This document shows, piece after piece, positions 1 through 11,179 of a DNA stretch of 64,000 nt (the stretch's first letter is position 1; every line of letters begins with the position of its first letter). A model generated the notes under the pieces. The model was not told the DNA's origin and searched no databases. It saw only the letters and a program-made list of their open reading frames with translations. The position numbers and the translations under genes are program-made. The stretch covers positions 25,744,293-25,808,292 of the forward strand of contig NC_056047.1 of assembly GCF_004379255.2 (NCBI RefSeq). Reading direction: 5' to 3'. The DNA is from Salvia splendens (Eukaryota; Streptophyta; Magnoliopsida; Lamiales; Lamiaceae).

Positions 1-1166
1 AAGCTGTGTTTACTGCTTTTGCCCAAAACTTCCTAGTCAAACCAGCATAGAAAAGAATGCATTTCGCTCTTTCTAGTAGTGTCTAATTCATAAGTTCTGC
101 CACACCATTCTGCTGCGATGTATGTCTAATAGTGTGGTGTCGAATAATCCTTTCGTTCTTGCAGAACTCATTGAACTCAGAAGAACAAAATTTCAGACCA
201 TTATCAGTTCTCAATCGCTTGATCTTCTTCCATGTCTGTTTTTCCACCAAGTCTTCCACTGTTTGAACTTCTTGAAAGTGTCTCCTTTATGCTTCATAAT
301 CTCCCAAGTCATCCTCAAGTAGTCATCAATCATCGACACAAAGTACCTGTGACCTCCAATAGATTCATCACGTGATAGACCCCAACAATCCATGTGAATG
401 TAGTCGAGTGTTCCCTTGGTCCGATGAACACCCTTCTTTGGGAACTTGTTGCGATGCAGCTTCCTAAAAACACAATGCTCGTAGAAATTCAAATTATTCA
501 CTTTATGCCCAGGAGAAGATCACTTTTTCACAAAATTATCATCCCTCGTTCCCCATATGACCAAGCCTCATATGCTATAGCTTTGTCTTACCCTCGGCCA
601 GAATCTCGGATGAGGCAATATCAGCAGAGCCTTTCACGACAGAACCTCTCAGAATATACAAGGTACCACTTTTCAAGACTGTCAGAATCACCTTCGAACC
701 TTTCATAATATGCATTACTCCACCTTCACCTCTGAAGCTGAGTCCCTTACTGTCAAAGGTATTCAGTGATATCCGATTCTTCGTCATCTGTGGAACATGC
801 CTGACATCGTTCAAGGTGCAGAACACCACATCATGCGTCCTTATCCTGATAGAGCCAACGCCAACCACCTTGCAGACAGCGTTGTTGGCCATGGTAATAT
901 TGCCTCCATCTATCTGCTCGTAATTAGTGAAATACTCCCTATGCGGACGAAGATGGTACGATGCTCCTAAGTCAAGAATCCACACTTCATTACAGTGTGG
1001 ATGTACATCTGCAACCAGCGCCAAGCTTTCTTCAGAGTTTGTATTATCAGCTTCTGCCACAGTTGCTGAACCGTTGGCATCCTTTTTCTTGCCCTCTTTC
1101 TTTTTCTTCTTCTGGCCATCATACGTCAAGTGCCCTGATTCATTACAATATCTGCAGATGTCTCCG
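1..1166 (-). pseudogene. Copia protease, GAG-pre-integrase and integrase fragment
   Basis: The stretch 1129-575 (minus) holds the protease start WILDLGASYHLRPHREYF; the usual DSG active-site triad reads DLG here, which suggests an inactive protease. GAG-pre-integrase follows (SGTLYILRGS). After a frame break, 501-211 encodes the integrase core start (KGTLDYIHMDCWG, GGHRYFVSMIDDYLRMTW). The window start still carries QQNGVAELMN and ERAKCIL, the later integrase core, after another break. At least two frame changes and several stops separate the parts. Confidence 0.9.
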
Positions 1167-1168
1167 GG

Positions 1169-1838
1169 CTAGAAACCTTTTGAACCGCCTTTAGAGTTTG
1201 ACTTCTTCTTTCCAAACTTCTTATGACCCGTAGCAGATAATCCCGACGCCTGACTTTCTATGGCTGAACTAGTTTCCTGTTGCCGATCTTCTCTGATGTT
1301 GAGACCAAATCGAACATCTTCCAGAGACAGAGTTTCTTTCCTAGTCATAAAAGACTCAACAAAATTCTCATACGACTCAGGCAAAGAAACCAGCATAATT
1401 AAAGCAACATTCTCATCTTCTACCTTAACATCAACATTACGCAAATCCAGTAAAATTTTGTTCAAATTTTCCAGATGATCCCTAAGGGGCATACCTTCCT
1501 GCATGTGTAATCGGAACAGACGTTGCTTCAGAAACAACTTATTGGTTAGAGACTTCGTCATGCATAAACTCTCCAACTTCGTCCAGAGGGCAGCCGCAGT
1601 TTCCTAATCAGCAACTTCGATGATAACATCGTTAGATAGGCACAACATGATTGTCGAGTGAGCCTTTTCATCAGGGTTACCCACTCGTCATCCTTCTCAT
1701 CTGCCTTCTTCGCTTTTCCTTTTTTCCGTTAGCGGCGCCCACAACTCCTGCTGCTTCAGCAGATATCGCATCTTGATCGGCCATAAACTGAAACATTTTC
1801 TCCCAGTGAATTTGTCGCCTTCACGTTCAGAGCAGACA
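1169..1838 (-). pseudogene. Copia gag (UBN2-type nucleocapsid), broken
   Basis: Gag forms the particle that packages retrotransposon RNA. The minus strand starts at about 1838 with a peptide beginning MSALNVK and continues, after frame damage, into an open stretch 1576-1169. That stretch carries the UBN2/gag signature: KSLTNKLFLKQRLF, then LRDHLENLNKILLDLRNVDV, then VSLPESYENFVESF. It ends in a Lys/Gly/Ser-rich tail at a stop just before the zinc knuckle. The knuckle follows as CRYCNESGH, but the last Cys of the CCHC box is replaced by Gly. Family assignment is firm; function is lost. Confidence 0.88.
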
Positions 1839-1902
1839 TCTTTGATCGATTAACACAGAAACCCTAACAGATGCGGAATTCAAAGCCCTAGTCCGAAAAC
1901 TA

Positions 1903-1916
1903 GGGTCTAGATACCA
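1903..1916 (-). other. Primer-binding site (initiator tRNA-Met type)
   Basis: The minus strand reads TGGTATCTAGACCC three bases inside the LTR. The first seven bases match the usual plant Copia site TGGTATCAGAGC; the rest deviates, in keeping with decay. Confidence 0.75.
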
Positions 1917-1919
1917 GTT

Positions 1920-2188
1920 TGTTGTGATAGAATAGAGTAATTGTGTAATCGAGACAAACAAAAACATAAAGTGACACAGAATTTAAGTGGTTCACCAACG
2001 TCGAGTTGACTACGTCCATGGGCAGAAAATAGAGAACATATTATTTTCAGATTACAGAGTTATGTGCCCTACTTCTATATAAGTAGGCACACAGACGACG
2101 GGCTAGGCCCAATATAACAATTCGGCTAGCGGCAAACTATACAGATCCAAGGCATACTAACAATCTGTACCGTTACAAAATATCAACA
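1920..2188 (-). repeat. 5' LTR of the minus-strand Copia element
   Basis: A 269-bp block runs from TGTTGTGATAG to TATCAACA, so its ends form the short inverted repeat TGTTG/CAACA expected of Copia LTRs. It lies immediately upstream (minus sense) of the primer-binding site. The partner LTR is outside the window, so no target duplication or age estimate is possible. Confidence 0.85.
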
Positions 2189-2350
2189 GATGACAACATA
2201 ACATCAATAGAAAATATCAACACAATGCCAGTAGTTGACACCGTATTGACATTGTGTTGATATTGTATTATCATTGTGTTGACATCAACATATTAAAATT
2301 TTACACTGTATTAACATTGTGTTGACACTGTATTGAAAAGTTTAGAGTTT
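2189..2350. repeat. TTGACA-rich degenerate tandem repeat
   Basis: About seven imperfect copies of a 17-19 bp unit built on ATTGTGTTGACAT lie directly outside the Copia LTR. The same GTTGACAT motif is dispersed through the coding MULE at 28164-36502, so this may be a remnant of a related element. The link is inference. Confidence 0.5.
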
Positions 2351-2840
2351 ATACAATATATAGAATCTGCATTTTATCACTATCCTACCCATAAATATAT
2401 TTCTCGCCCTTTCTTGGTCGATTAAAAAGAAATTTGGTAAAAAAGAAATTTGGTAATAAAATTTTCAATATAAGTTAGCCGGTTAGGACTATTAAATTTT
2501 TAAAAAAATCTTAACGAATTGTTGATTACTCTTTAAAGATAAATTATTTTTTTAATGGCATAGCCTCGTCATAGAGAGGAGGAATTATAGGATAGCTTAT
2601 TGGTAAAATATATACAAATAAAAATAAGAGTGGAACAAATCCCATACACCTATATGTATTAACTATTTAATATTTTGTCTTTAAATGCGTCGTTTATGAA
2701 AAAAATGAATTGGAAGGGGCTTAGCCCACCTCCGGTCCTTACTATGTCTGCCACTGACAGCAATAGAGAGTAAAATAACATTAGATCCATAGAAAATAGA
2801 ATCTTAGTTTTAAAATAAGAAATATAATATTGGCAACCCA

Positions 2841-2937
2841 AACTAAATTAGGAGTAGTTCTTCCACCTACTTGTTAGTCTAGTTACCCGAACTAAATTAG
2901 GAGTAGTTTTCCACCTACTTGTTAATCTAGTTACTTG
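2841..2937. repeat. Two-copy tandem repeat, 49-bp unit
   Basis: AACTAAATTAGGAGTAGTT starts both copies (2841 and 2890). The two units differ at only a few bases and are directly adjacent. No coding potential. Confidence 0.8.
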
Positions 2938-2996
2938 CTCTGTAATTTTGTTAAGCTTAAGTCAAATTCTTTAAAACAAGCGAATTTACTTTTATT

Positions 2997-3265
2997 TATT
3001 CTCCCCTTCTCAGCTAAGATGACATCCTTTTCTTTTTAGTTTGTCCCAACCAAAATGACACATTTCTATTTTTGTCAACTTTCTCTATGTAATTAATATA
3101 TCCAACCATTTTTTTCCCTCTCTATTTAAATATTCATCTCTCTTTCACTTTCTATTTAATACTTACACCCACTCTGTCTTTCTTCCATTAACCATATTAA
3201 CTAACTACTTCTAAAATCCCGTGGCGACTAAGAAATATGTCATCTTAGCTAGGTCGGATAGAGTA
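2997..3265. mobile_element. Stowaway-type MITE, degenerate
   Basis: A TA-flanked 269-bp segment begins TTCTCCCCTTCTCAGCTAAG and ends in an inverted copy that reads CTCTATCCGACCTAGCTAAG on the other strand. Internal pyrimidine-rich runs are typical of dicot Stowaways. The TIRs match over the last 14 bases (AGCTAAGATGACAT) and less well at the tip. Confidence 0.75.
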
Positions 3266-3587
3266 GCTTTTACAGTTATTATCTTCCCTAAGGGATCGAT
3301 ACCTATTATATTGCATTGCACGTTTGTTCTCTTGCTGATAATACTAGTATTTTTAGTTATATATTACTCCTTCTGCCTCAAAAAAGTATGAATTATTTAT
3401 TTTTTAATCTGTCCCTAAAAAATACTCTTATAAATTTTCTAATTTTATTAACTTTTTTCTCTCTAATAAGATGGAGTAAAAATTCTATAATCATTCAATA
3501 CCATAGTGGCATAGTAACTTAGCTCACCAATAACTTATTAACAAATAAAAATAAAAAGTGCAACATGCCACATTAATTAGATACAAA
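3266..3587. other. AT-rich spacer with a partial Stowaway end
   Basis: At 3364 the sequence TACTCCTTCTGCCTC resembles one Stowaway terminus and is followed by typical internal sequence to about 3480. I see no matching second end. Otherwise AT-rich with nothing recognisable. Confidence 0.4.
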
Positions 3588-3700
3588 TCTATACATATAT
3601 AAAGTGCCAGTTTTTTAGACGGCCACGTGGCAGAGTTTTGGTGGGAAAATGAAGTTATTTTCCTTTTTTATTTTTATAATTTTTGTTGCCTTTTTATGAG
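3588..3700 (+). mobile_element. Possible Helitron 5' terminus
   Basis: The sequence A|TCTATACATATATAAAG resembles the TC-start termini of plant Helitrons, which insert between A and T. An RPA1-like fragment of the kind found near Helitrons lies 2.5 kb downstream. I could not find a CTRR end with its hairpin, so this stays a candidate. The entry covers only the terminus. Confidence 0.3.
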
Positions 3701-4025
3701 TTAAAATTTCAGATCATATTTTAAAATCAGTTTGTCAATGCTTGGTAACTACCTTCTGAAGCACTTCTCACTCCTATTCTCTGTATAACACAATTAAGGT
3801 ATAGGTGCATGCCTATTACAATAGACGGATCCTATAATACAATTAAATGTAACTTTTTTTTAATTTATGTAAATCTGCAACTGATTCTTTTGTTTCTCTC
3901 TTTGGAAGATCTTTAACCTGAAAATAAAATCCAAAAGAAGAAAGATTATATTGGATATATAATTAAAGAACCTTTTTTTAAAAATTATTGCAAAAATTCA
4001 CAAACCGACTCTAAAAAATTATAGA

Positions 4026-4225
4026 CGAATCTGATGTTTAATGTGCAAAACTCTAAAGAAGAATTTATTTTGATGGATTTTGACCCAAAGAAATATGAAG
4101 AATTCATAGAGTACTTTAATTGACAGAATCTTGATTCAATTCGAAATAAAAGAAACTGAAGAAAAAATCTGATGTGTAATCTGCAGAATCCTAAAGTTGA
4201 ATTTATATTGATGGATTTGGATACT
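4026..4225. repeat. Diverged direct duplication of about 60 bp
   Basis: The block ATCTGATGTTTAATGTGCA followed by an ATTGATGGATTTTG-like tail at about 4029-4085 recurs with changes at about 4168-4221. The two copies are separated by roughly 80 bp of AT-rich DNA. Confidence 0.6.
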
Positions 4226-4231
4226 AGGAAG

Positions 4232-4487
4232 TACTCCATCTGTTCCCTAGTAGTGGAGTCATTTTGCTATTTTGGTGTGTTCCATAGTAGTGGAGTCATT
4301 TTCCTTTTTAGTAAAAATCAAGACATTTCTTGTCACTTACTTTACTCTCTCTTACTTGATTTTCTCTCTATCTCTCTACCTTTTTCATTTCCTACTTTAT
4401 TCTTCTTTTACTTAATTCACATAACACATTTTTCTTAATCTCCATGCCGGAAAGAAATGCCTCCACTTCTATGGAACGGAGAGAGTA
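4232..4487. mobile_element. Stowaway-type MITE
   Basis: TA-flanked 256-bp element. The left end reads CTCCATCTGTTCCCTAGTAG; the right end, inverted, reads CTCTCTCCGTTCCATAGAAG, and both continue into GTGGAG. The interior is pyrimidine-rich with CTCTCT runs. Target duplication TA is intact. Confidence 0.88.
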
Positions 4488-5589
4488 GTATTAAAAATTT
4501 ATATAGTAAATGACCGAATTTCCAAAATGTGAATTTGAAGCAACTAAGCCATAATGAAAGTTTACTCATTCTAATATGCGAATTCACCTTCAGAGTTACT
4601 ACTAATTGTTTAGTACTACAGTACCTCTTTATCTTCTTCTTCTTTCATCTCTCTTCTCCTACTTTTTGTTGCGCCACTATAGGTTACCTAGCAGCGTGCA
4701 TTGCTGTAATCGGTGAGTATGAGTAATCATTAGAATTAGAAGCAACCTTCCATAATTCAATTGCACCTTCTTTTATTTCCAGATTTCTCTTTCTGATTTT
4801 TTTCTCTTTGTTCTAACCGAGATGAGAGGAGGAGGCTCTACTTTTAAGTTTTGCTTGGTTTTACTTTATAGAGGGCAACAGTGATGTATTACTAAATACT
4901 TAATAATAAAAAAAGTTTTTTAAAATGCATTTTGATGTTTGTATATAAAAATGATATAAGTATATAGTTGCAGACTCTGTATATAAGTATAGTAACTGTA
5001 AATAAAAATATAATACTATCTTTATTACATATGTGCGTGTATACTTTTCTTTCTATTTATTGTATTTTAAGGTTTTTTATTTTTTTTCTTTTTTCTCTAT
5101 TTAGTCTCCTTAGACTGTTTGTTAATTTTAAAAATATAATTTAAATTTAACTTTTCAGTTAGAATTTTTAGTTTTTAGTAATCTACTACTTACATATTAT
5201 CCTATATTTACTTTGTTTGTGATATATTTTTTATACATATTTATGTATTTCGAGTACTTATTAGATTATTTTAATAGTGTTATATATATTTTATTTTATC
5301 AATATTTATCTATTTTAAAGTAATTCCAAGATAATTTTATTAGTGTTATAAAATATATTCATTTTTCCTGAATACTAATATTTTTTGTTAATTTTTTAAT
5401 TATTATTATTATTATTATGTGAGATTTTTGTTTAATTATTATGTTTTTTTGGGAACCGACATTTTTTTATGCCATCTGCAGACCCATTTTTTAATCATAT
5501 TAGCCCCACGTTTTCTTCTATAAATAATTAAATACCCACCTATTACTACTTCACAATCACCAAGCAACTCCATCACTCAACTTAAAGTT
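4488..5589. other. AT-rich intergenic DNA
   Basis: About 1.1 kb, very AT-rich, with poly-T runs and a short ATT microsatellite near 5400. No open frame, structured repeat or RNA gene that I can support. Confidence 0.6.
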
Positions 5590-6142
5590 GTGGTATTTAC
5601 CTTTGTTTTACCTCACAAACATCTGTTTCAGATTCTACTCTTCATTGCTTTAGCCGTATTTTATCCAAATAATCTAACCTGCGATGTTGGATTAACAGAA
5701 GTTATTATTTCTTTTTTTTTAATAGTTTTACATTTACATGTGCTTCACAATGTTCTGTTTATATATTCTCTATGTTCTTACCTTTTAAATAGGAGAATCT
5801 CTTTTATTGTCGTAGCTTTCCTTATATGATTTTATGTTCATTGCTTCAGATACATCTCTTTATCTACCTGCAATGTTAGATTAGTTATTAGTTTTTTTAG
5901 TCTTCAAAACTGTCTGTATAGCAGTAGAATATAGAACTGTGTTTTTACCTTTCACCCCCACGTTGTGGAAAGTTTCTCTTATCTGATGTTTCTGTCCAAT
6001 GCTTCATACGTATCTTCTTCATATATATCTTCCTCATCTACCTGCGATGTTGGATTAGGTACTTTTTTTTTAGTTTTCAAAACTATTTGCATAGTAGAAT
6101 AGAGAACTATGTTGTTATTTGTCATTTAAATTTAGGTTTGTA
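5590..6142. repeat. Imperfect repeats with an ACCTGCGATGTTGGATTA core
   Basis: The core occurs near 5677, 5870 and 6040. The last two lie in a roughly 170-bp duplicated block that also shares GCTTCA near its start and a TAGAATA/AGAACTRTG tail. The arrangement looks like repeated intron-like or UTR-like sequence upstream of the RPA1-like fragment. No coding claim is made. Confidence 0.5.
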
Positions 6143-6470
6143 GTTCATGTTGTGGATGGGAGATCCAATGCTACTCTTCTTCTTTGGGATCTTGAGAGAG
6201 TCCATTTTTTAGGTAAAAGAGTTGCTAATATTTACCGTTGCTAATAATGAGGTATTTATTCTTATATTTGAACATAGATTTATGATATATGTTAATAGTT
6301 CTATACTACTAATTAAATTTTAAATATTGTAGGTTGTTGAATTTGATTATATTCCTATAGAAATAGAGGAAAAGCTGGTTGTCAAATTGTTCTCTTTAAG
6401 GTGCTGTTGCGGAGTGATATGGAGTTTAGCGTTTATAACCCTTTTATTGTTAATACGTTAGCACATTAGC
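6143..6470 (+). pseudogene. RPA1-like OB-fold fragment
   Basis: Replication protein A large subunits bind single-stranded DNA, and plant Helitrons often carry copies. The frame from 6143 reads VHVVDGRSNATLLLWDLERV then HFLGKRVANIYR, matching the C-terminal OB fold of RPA1-like proteins (a glycine/asparagine turn followed by LLLWD and a G-K). A gap with intron-like AT-rich sequence follows. Then EFDYIPIEIEEKLVVKLFSL and, in another frame, VLLRSDMEFSVYNPFIVN continue the domain. Stops follow at once and there is no start region. This is a decayed fragment. Family recognition is from memory of the fold's motifs, so moderate confidence. Confidence 0.6.
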
Positions 6471-7509
6471 AGATGTTGTAAACAAGTTACATCCCCCAAA
6501 TTTGGGTTCTCAAGAATGTACTTTTGATCTTGGTTTTATTCTTTTTTTTTGTATTTTACTTACATTATTAACCTATGTACTATATATATTTATTTACTCT
6601 AAATGTTTTTTCTGAATTTCTGTATTTTGTTAGATTGGTGAAGAAAGTTTTGTTTATCCTATATCTTCTACATTAACAAAGGATGTTGAGTGTGAGCTGC
6701 TTGATGTCCACGACCAAAAGATGTCTTGATCAGGATTTTGAAGGGTGTGATGATGAAGTTTTAAAGAAAAATAAGGTTGTCATTTGGTTAGAAAAATCTT
6801 GACACTGACCAGGGTGGAATGCTATCATTAGTATCTCAATTTCAATAGTATTTTGTGCTTTGGTTTTATTTTTCTGGCCATTTGTTGAAGTTACATGTTT
6901 GCCCATCTTAGAATGTTTTTGGGACCATATTTTTTTTAGTTTATTGTAATGATTCTGTGATGGTGCTGTTTGCCATTATTTTTTAGAGTCAAATTGTTTG
7001 GGGTGAGTTTCTGTTATGAATTTGTTTTGTTCAATTTGCTGTTTGCCATAATTTTTGGTTGTGTAACTTAACATCTGTTTTTTATCTTTGTTAACTAAAC
7101 CCTAAACCCTAATATCTATTCTAATCATACAAACTTTATATTCAACTCTTAATGATATAATCTTAATAAGAAAAGTTTAATTTTTCATCATGTTAAAGAT
7201 GTATAAACTCTATTGTGTTGTATCAAATTTTATTTTAAAGTTTAACCACTATATGTTCTTTTGTTAGATCTTATAATTTTCCACCCCTATTTTTTTTATC
7301 TTAACTTATTTTTAAGAATGTAACAGATTTAAAACTATTCAAAGTAATTTTAATACATGGAATGATTAAGGAATTAAGTTATGATTTTATTGGTGATTAT
7401 ACTTTATATCCTACGGAAGTTAAACACATTATAAATTGGCTACTCAAAGTAGAACATTATTAAAGGAAATGGATTATGTAAAACAGATTATTTATATCCT
7501 ACAGAAGTT
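6471..7509. other. AT-rich DNA, no feature supported
   Basis: Possibly the decayed continuation of the RPA1-like fragment up to about 6750 (a short open stretch near 6640 reads GEESFVYPISSTLTKDVECE). The rest is AT-rich with no structure beyond two telomere-like AACCCTA units near 7095. Confidence 0.45.
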
Positions 7510-7571
7510 AAAATTGTAATGCAGTTGTAATTGGCAATATAAAATTGTAATGCAGTTGTAATTGGCAATAT
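7510..7571. repeat. Perfect 31-bp tandem duplication
   Basis: AAAATTGTAATGCAGTTGTA begins both 31-bp units at 7510 and 7541; the two appear identical, implying a recent duplication. Confidence 0.9.
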
Positions 7572-7701
7572 AAGATGAAAAGTGAGATGTTGCTTACTTT
7601 TATACAATCTGATAATTTTGGAAGTTCAGAGGTTTCTTTTGATACTTTTTTTCTACTATTCGTTTCTTTATAATATATTTACCACTAGAACTAATACATA
7701 T

Positions 7702-7958
7702 TATTCCCTCCGTCCCTCAGATATTGTCACAGTTTGACCGGGCACGGAATTTAAGAAATGTAATAGAAAGTGAGTTGAAAAAGTTGGCATGATATGGGTC
7801 CTACTTTAAAGTATTAGTTTTATAATAAAATGTGAGTGTGAATAAGTTAGTGGAATGTGGGGTCCATTACCAAAAATGGTAAAAAGTGAAATGTGACATA
7901 TTTTGTGGGACAGACGGAAATGGAAAAATGTGATAAAATTTCAGGGACGGAGGGAGTA
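7702..7958. mobile_element. Stowaway-type MITE, well preserved
   Basis: TA-flanked 257-bp element with termini TTCCCTCCGTCCCT and, inverted, CTCCCTCCGTCCCT, the standard plant Stowaway end. The TIRs extend about 28 bp. A short open frame running out of its right end is a chance reading frame. Confidence 0.92.
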
Positions 7959-8440
7959 TTACTTTTGCTAACTTCAGTTGCCCTAATCTGGTGTTTCATT
8001 GCTTTCTATCTCACCAGGACACCACTAACTGAGGTGTTGCTGACTGTAAGAGTGAAGCTGAAAGGTCTTGAAGATCAGGTTTTTTATGATACTTTTTTTA
8101 TTTGTTTATTTTGTACTATATGCTTATCATAGAATACTACTCATACTTATTACTTTTGCTCATTTTAGTTGCTCTAATTTGGTGCTTCACTGCTGAATTT
8201 ATAACTAGGATTCTGCATTTGTGTGAACGTTAGATCACTTAACACTTAACCAGTTGTCTTATGATTTTGTAGATGTGTTATTTCATCCTCTGTATTATTT
8301 TAGTTTAATATTTGTTTTGTGTTTTGATTTTAAGCTGTAATTAGTCTTAGTATTAGCATATCAATCTTTTAGCAGTTTTATGAACTTGGATATTAGCTCT
8401 TAGTATTAGCATATGAAGAAAGTCAGATTATTCTGTTAGG
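7959..8440. other. AT-rich DNA with a short direct duplication
   Basis: A block containing GTTGCCCTAATCTGGTG (about 7960-8002) recurs with changes at about 8150-8196. No gene seen. Confidence 0.5.
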
Positions 8441-9238
8441 TTTAAGACCAAAACAATTTTTAGTTATACATTTGTAATCTCTTTTCAAGAAAAATTACTA
8501 GGGTTTCCTACCAAAAACCAGTCCACTCCATAAATACAAGATCAAGAAAGAGCTCTTAGTAGTGTGGTTTGAGATTTTCTCTCACTAGGATTTTTCTCTC
8601 CAGGATCCTAGCACCTCACTCTCTGTTGAGCACACTTTTCGTCCACCTTCAACCATCCTCCCTCCTTACTCTTAGCCCCATTTCACAGTAGAGAAACTCC
8701 AGTCGCAAATCGGAGATCAGAGAATCTAAAACTGAAACGGGAGGTGTAGGTCCGGGGGGTGTGAGACGTTGGTAGCATTCAAAACCTCGCGCCAGGTTTG
8801 TCCGGCGGGGTTCACGAGTTTCTACGATGATTTCGCGTCTGTTCTGTCCGGCGACGGTGAGTGGGGTGGCTGAATATCGCGACTGGTCTGGCCGGCGATA
8901 CCCTCCACGGTGAACGGAGCAAGCTTAGATTTGGGAAGCTCGCTCTTATAGGCTAACGGCAGCATTCTATAAGGTGAACAAAAATTGCGTCTGGTCTGGC
9001 TGGCGATTACCAGGAGCTGTTAACAGTTTCTGGTGAACGGTAATTTAAAGGAATTATTTCCGGTTTTTTCCAACTATGGCATGCTTTAAACTGCAACATT
9101 GCTAATTTCGTAGAGCTTCATTCTGAGTATGCCGTCATAGTTGTTTTAGTGTTATTCAAGTAGAATCAAGCGTGCTCCTTATTATTGTTAAGTTCATCCT
9201 TGCATGAATGAGCATGTTAGATTTTCCAATTTGAAGCT
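8441..9238 (+). other. Leader-like, GC-richer segment, possibly the LINE 5' region
   Basis: Composition changes sharply from AT-rich DNA. CT-rich leader sequence (8560-8660) is followed by four imperfect copies of a TCTGKCYGGCGA motif at about 8800-9010, each trailed by a GTGAACGG-like phrase. There is no long open frame. Its position upstream of the LINE and its CT-rich start fit a plant LINE 5' UTR, but it could equally be the first exon of an unrelated decayed gene. Confidence 0.4.
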
Positions 9239-9383
9239 CTCCAGAGCCTTTGTCCTAGCGGCAAGGAGCTTAGACATTATTGCATGAGGTGCCGAGTTCG
9301 AGCCCTCTTGACATCAGTTGTAATTTCCTCATATCTATAATATAGGAGTTTATTTGTAATTTCCTCCCTTATATATGAAGATT
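9239..9383 (+). mobile_element. tRNA-derived SINE
   Basis: A 145-bp segment has a polymerase III A-box-like GTCCTAGCGGCAAGG and a B-box-like GAGTTCGAGCCC about 35 bp later, as in plant tRNA-derived SINEs. It is bracketed by the direct repeats TTCCAATTTGAAGCT (9224-9238) and CTCCAATTTGAAGCT (9384-9398), a target duplication with one mismatch. This makes a real SINE insertion likely rather than a chance match. Confidence 0.8.
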
Positions 9384-9950
9384 CTCCAATTTGAAGCTTT
9401 TACATTGAAGTTGTTTGCATGTTATTGTTTATTTGTTGGATTTGGGCTGTTGCTGGTATCTAAGTGTTAGCAAGGTCAAATTCTGACATAAACGAGGACC
9501 AGTTCAATTTTTTTGAAGATTCCAGCGACCTGCTTCGGCATCACTACAGTCACCGCCGGAAACGGTCACTTGAACCCTGAGCCTGGTCAACACAGCTTAA
9601 CTAGGGCTACAGCTGTCCAGAATTGTCTCCATTTGGGGTTGGGATAAAAGGACACTGCACAACCAAAAGTATCTTGGATCCTTTGCCAAAAATAGAACCC
9701 TCCTGCTGCATAGGTTGGTGAGATCCCTTTTCAAATCTAGCACATGTGACTCCACTTTGTTAGCTTCTAAGATTGCACAACCTGCCAATTAGAGGAGAAA
9801 GAACACTTTGTCCTTGCCTCTTTTAGCTGGAATAAGTCAACCACTTCAGCAGCCACGTGGTGAAAGGAGTAAGGAAGAAAGGGACGTTCCAAAGCCTAAT
9901 ATTATTTGAGCTAGCCCAGAGTCATTGCAAAAGATTCCGTGAGATAAGCT

Positions 9951-11062
9951 ATGTTCAACCATACTGATGAATACCCATGGACACGGGCAATGGGCAAGAA
10001 AAGCAAGAAGCAAGCTAAGGATGAGGCAGCCTTGAAGAAAGTACAAGCCCATATGTCTGGATTCACGAGCAACAATAGAAAAGAAGGGGAGCTGAGTGAC
10101 CTTAGCAAAGACGAACGCGAGGTGATACCTGACACTCCCATAGCTGACCCAATACAGCCACCGACCTCACAACAAGACCACGGCTCCCCTTGGATGAGAA
10201 GATCAAAATGCTTTGAGGGAGCTCTAGAGTTTTCAGAAGGGACCTCACCATTAAACACATACCATCGCTCAACCCAAGCACCGCCATCCTTGAACTTGAT
10301 AAATCTGACCATGTTTCCGTCTACAAGAGTTGGGGAATTTGCATGCTTGGAATTTTTGCGGGAAGATTCCTTGGGAAGCAGAAGCAGGCTGTTTATGATC
10401 TGATGCAACGTTGGCTGCACAAGGCTAGAGTGTCGTTCCATAGGCGAGGTTGGATGGTGTTCCAGTTTGCCAACGAAGAAGAGATGGAACTCACAAGGCA
10501 AAATGGCCCCCATGCCATTTTTGGAATCCCACTAATCTTTGAGCCCATGTCTTCAGACTTCAACCCTAACAGAGACTCGGACATCAACATTCCGATTTGG
10601 GTACGATTGGTGGACCTTAGAGCAACATTGTGGAATGATTCGACCATCAACAAGATTGCCTCATGTTTTGGGGTCCCACTTGCTACACACTATCGTACAC
10701 TCCAAAGAGAGAATATTGATGGGCCAAGGATTCAAGTGATTGTCAATGCAGCCACCAAACCGAGGGAATCACTCACGATAAGACTTCATGCCGGAGAGTT
10801 CTACGATCTTAAGATTGAGTATGAGTGCTTGCCCAAGTACTGTACTAAGTGCCGCTCTTTTGGCCATTTGGAGAACGGATGCATGGGACCAAAGGACACT
10901 ATCCGCCAGCCACCAAGGCAAGGAACAACTGGGACGAAGAAAAAACCAAATGGTCGAAGGAACAATGGGCCAATACCACAACATGATCTAAACAGGCAAC
11001 CAGCAAAGCGGATCATAGGGAAAGCTCAATGGAAGCCAACAGGCAACCCTTTAGTGGTTTAA
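9951..11062 (+). pseudogene. LINE ORF1 (DUF4283, zinc knuckle)
   Basis: ORF1 proteins bind the LINE transcript. The first open stretch (to 10403) has a Lys-rich start (MGKKSKKQAKDEAALKK) and an acidic middle. A frameshift near 10340 leads into 10343-11062, which carries the DUF4283 motifs (GIFAGRFLGKQKQAVYDLMQ, RRGWMVFQFANEEEM, IPLIFEPM). A CCHC knuckle follows, C-X2-C-X4-H-X4-C at CTKCRSFGHLENGC, then a basic Gly/Arg tail. Upstream, about 9490-9570 reads INEDQFNFFEDSSDLLRHHY in one frame and may be the true N-terminus. Confidence 0.88.
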
Positions 11063-11179
11063 CGAGTGCAACATCCAGAACCAGAGCAAGTTGATACAAT
11101 CTATGCCTTTGCTTCGTCTAACATATTTGATCTAATTGCCTTTCCTCAGCTCCAACTAGATGCAGACACAACCAACCTT

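Larger units (their letters stand above)
1..2188 (-). mobile_element. 5' part of a Ty1/Copia retrotransposon, cut by the window edge
   Basis: Reading the minus strand from 2188 down, the order is LTR, primer-binding site, gag, zinc knuckle, protease, GAG-pre-integrase and integrase, which is the Copia order. The window begins inside the integrase, so reverse transcriptase, RNase H and the 3' LTR lie outside. The element is decayed: gag, the knuckle/protease junction and the integrase lie in different frames separated by stops. Basis: LTR, primer site and protein motifs are seen directly; assignment to Copia follows from the protein order and is secure. Confidence 0.93.

Noticed and set aside
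4172..4438. 88-residue frame across 4172-4438
   Set aside because: It runs through a Stowaway MITE with pyrimidine-rich sequence; no domain.
7090..7112. Telomere-like AAACCCTAAACCCTAA
   Set aside because: Only about two units; too short to mean an interstitial telomere.
9255..9310. Possible tRNA gene
   Set aside because: A and B boxes are present, but no acceptor or anticodon stem pairing is evident and the segment has target duplications; it is a SINE head.
9911..10513. 200-residue frame antisense to LINE ORF1
   Set aside because: It overlaps the clear DUF4283-type ORF1 on the other strand and has no recognisable content.
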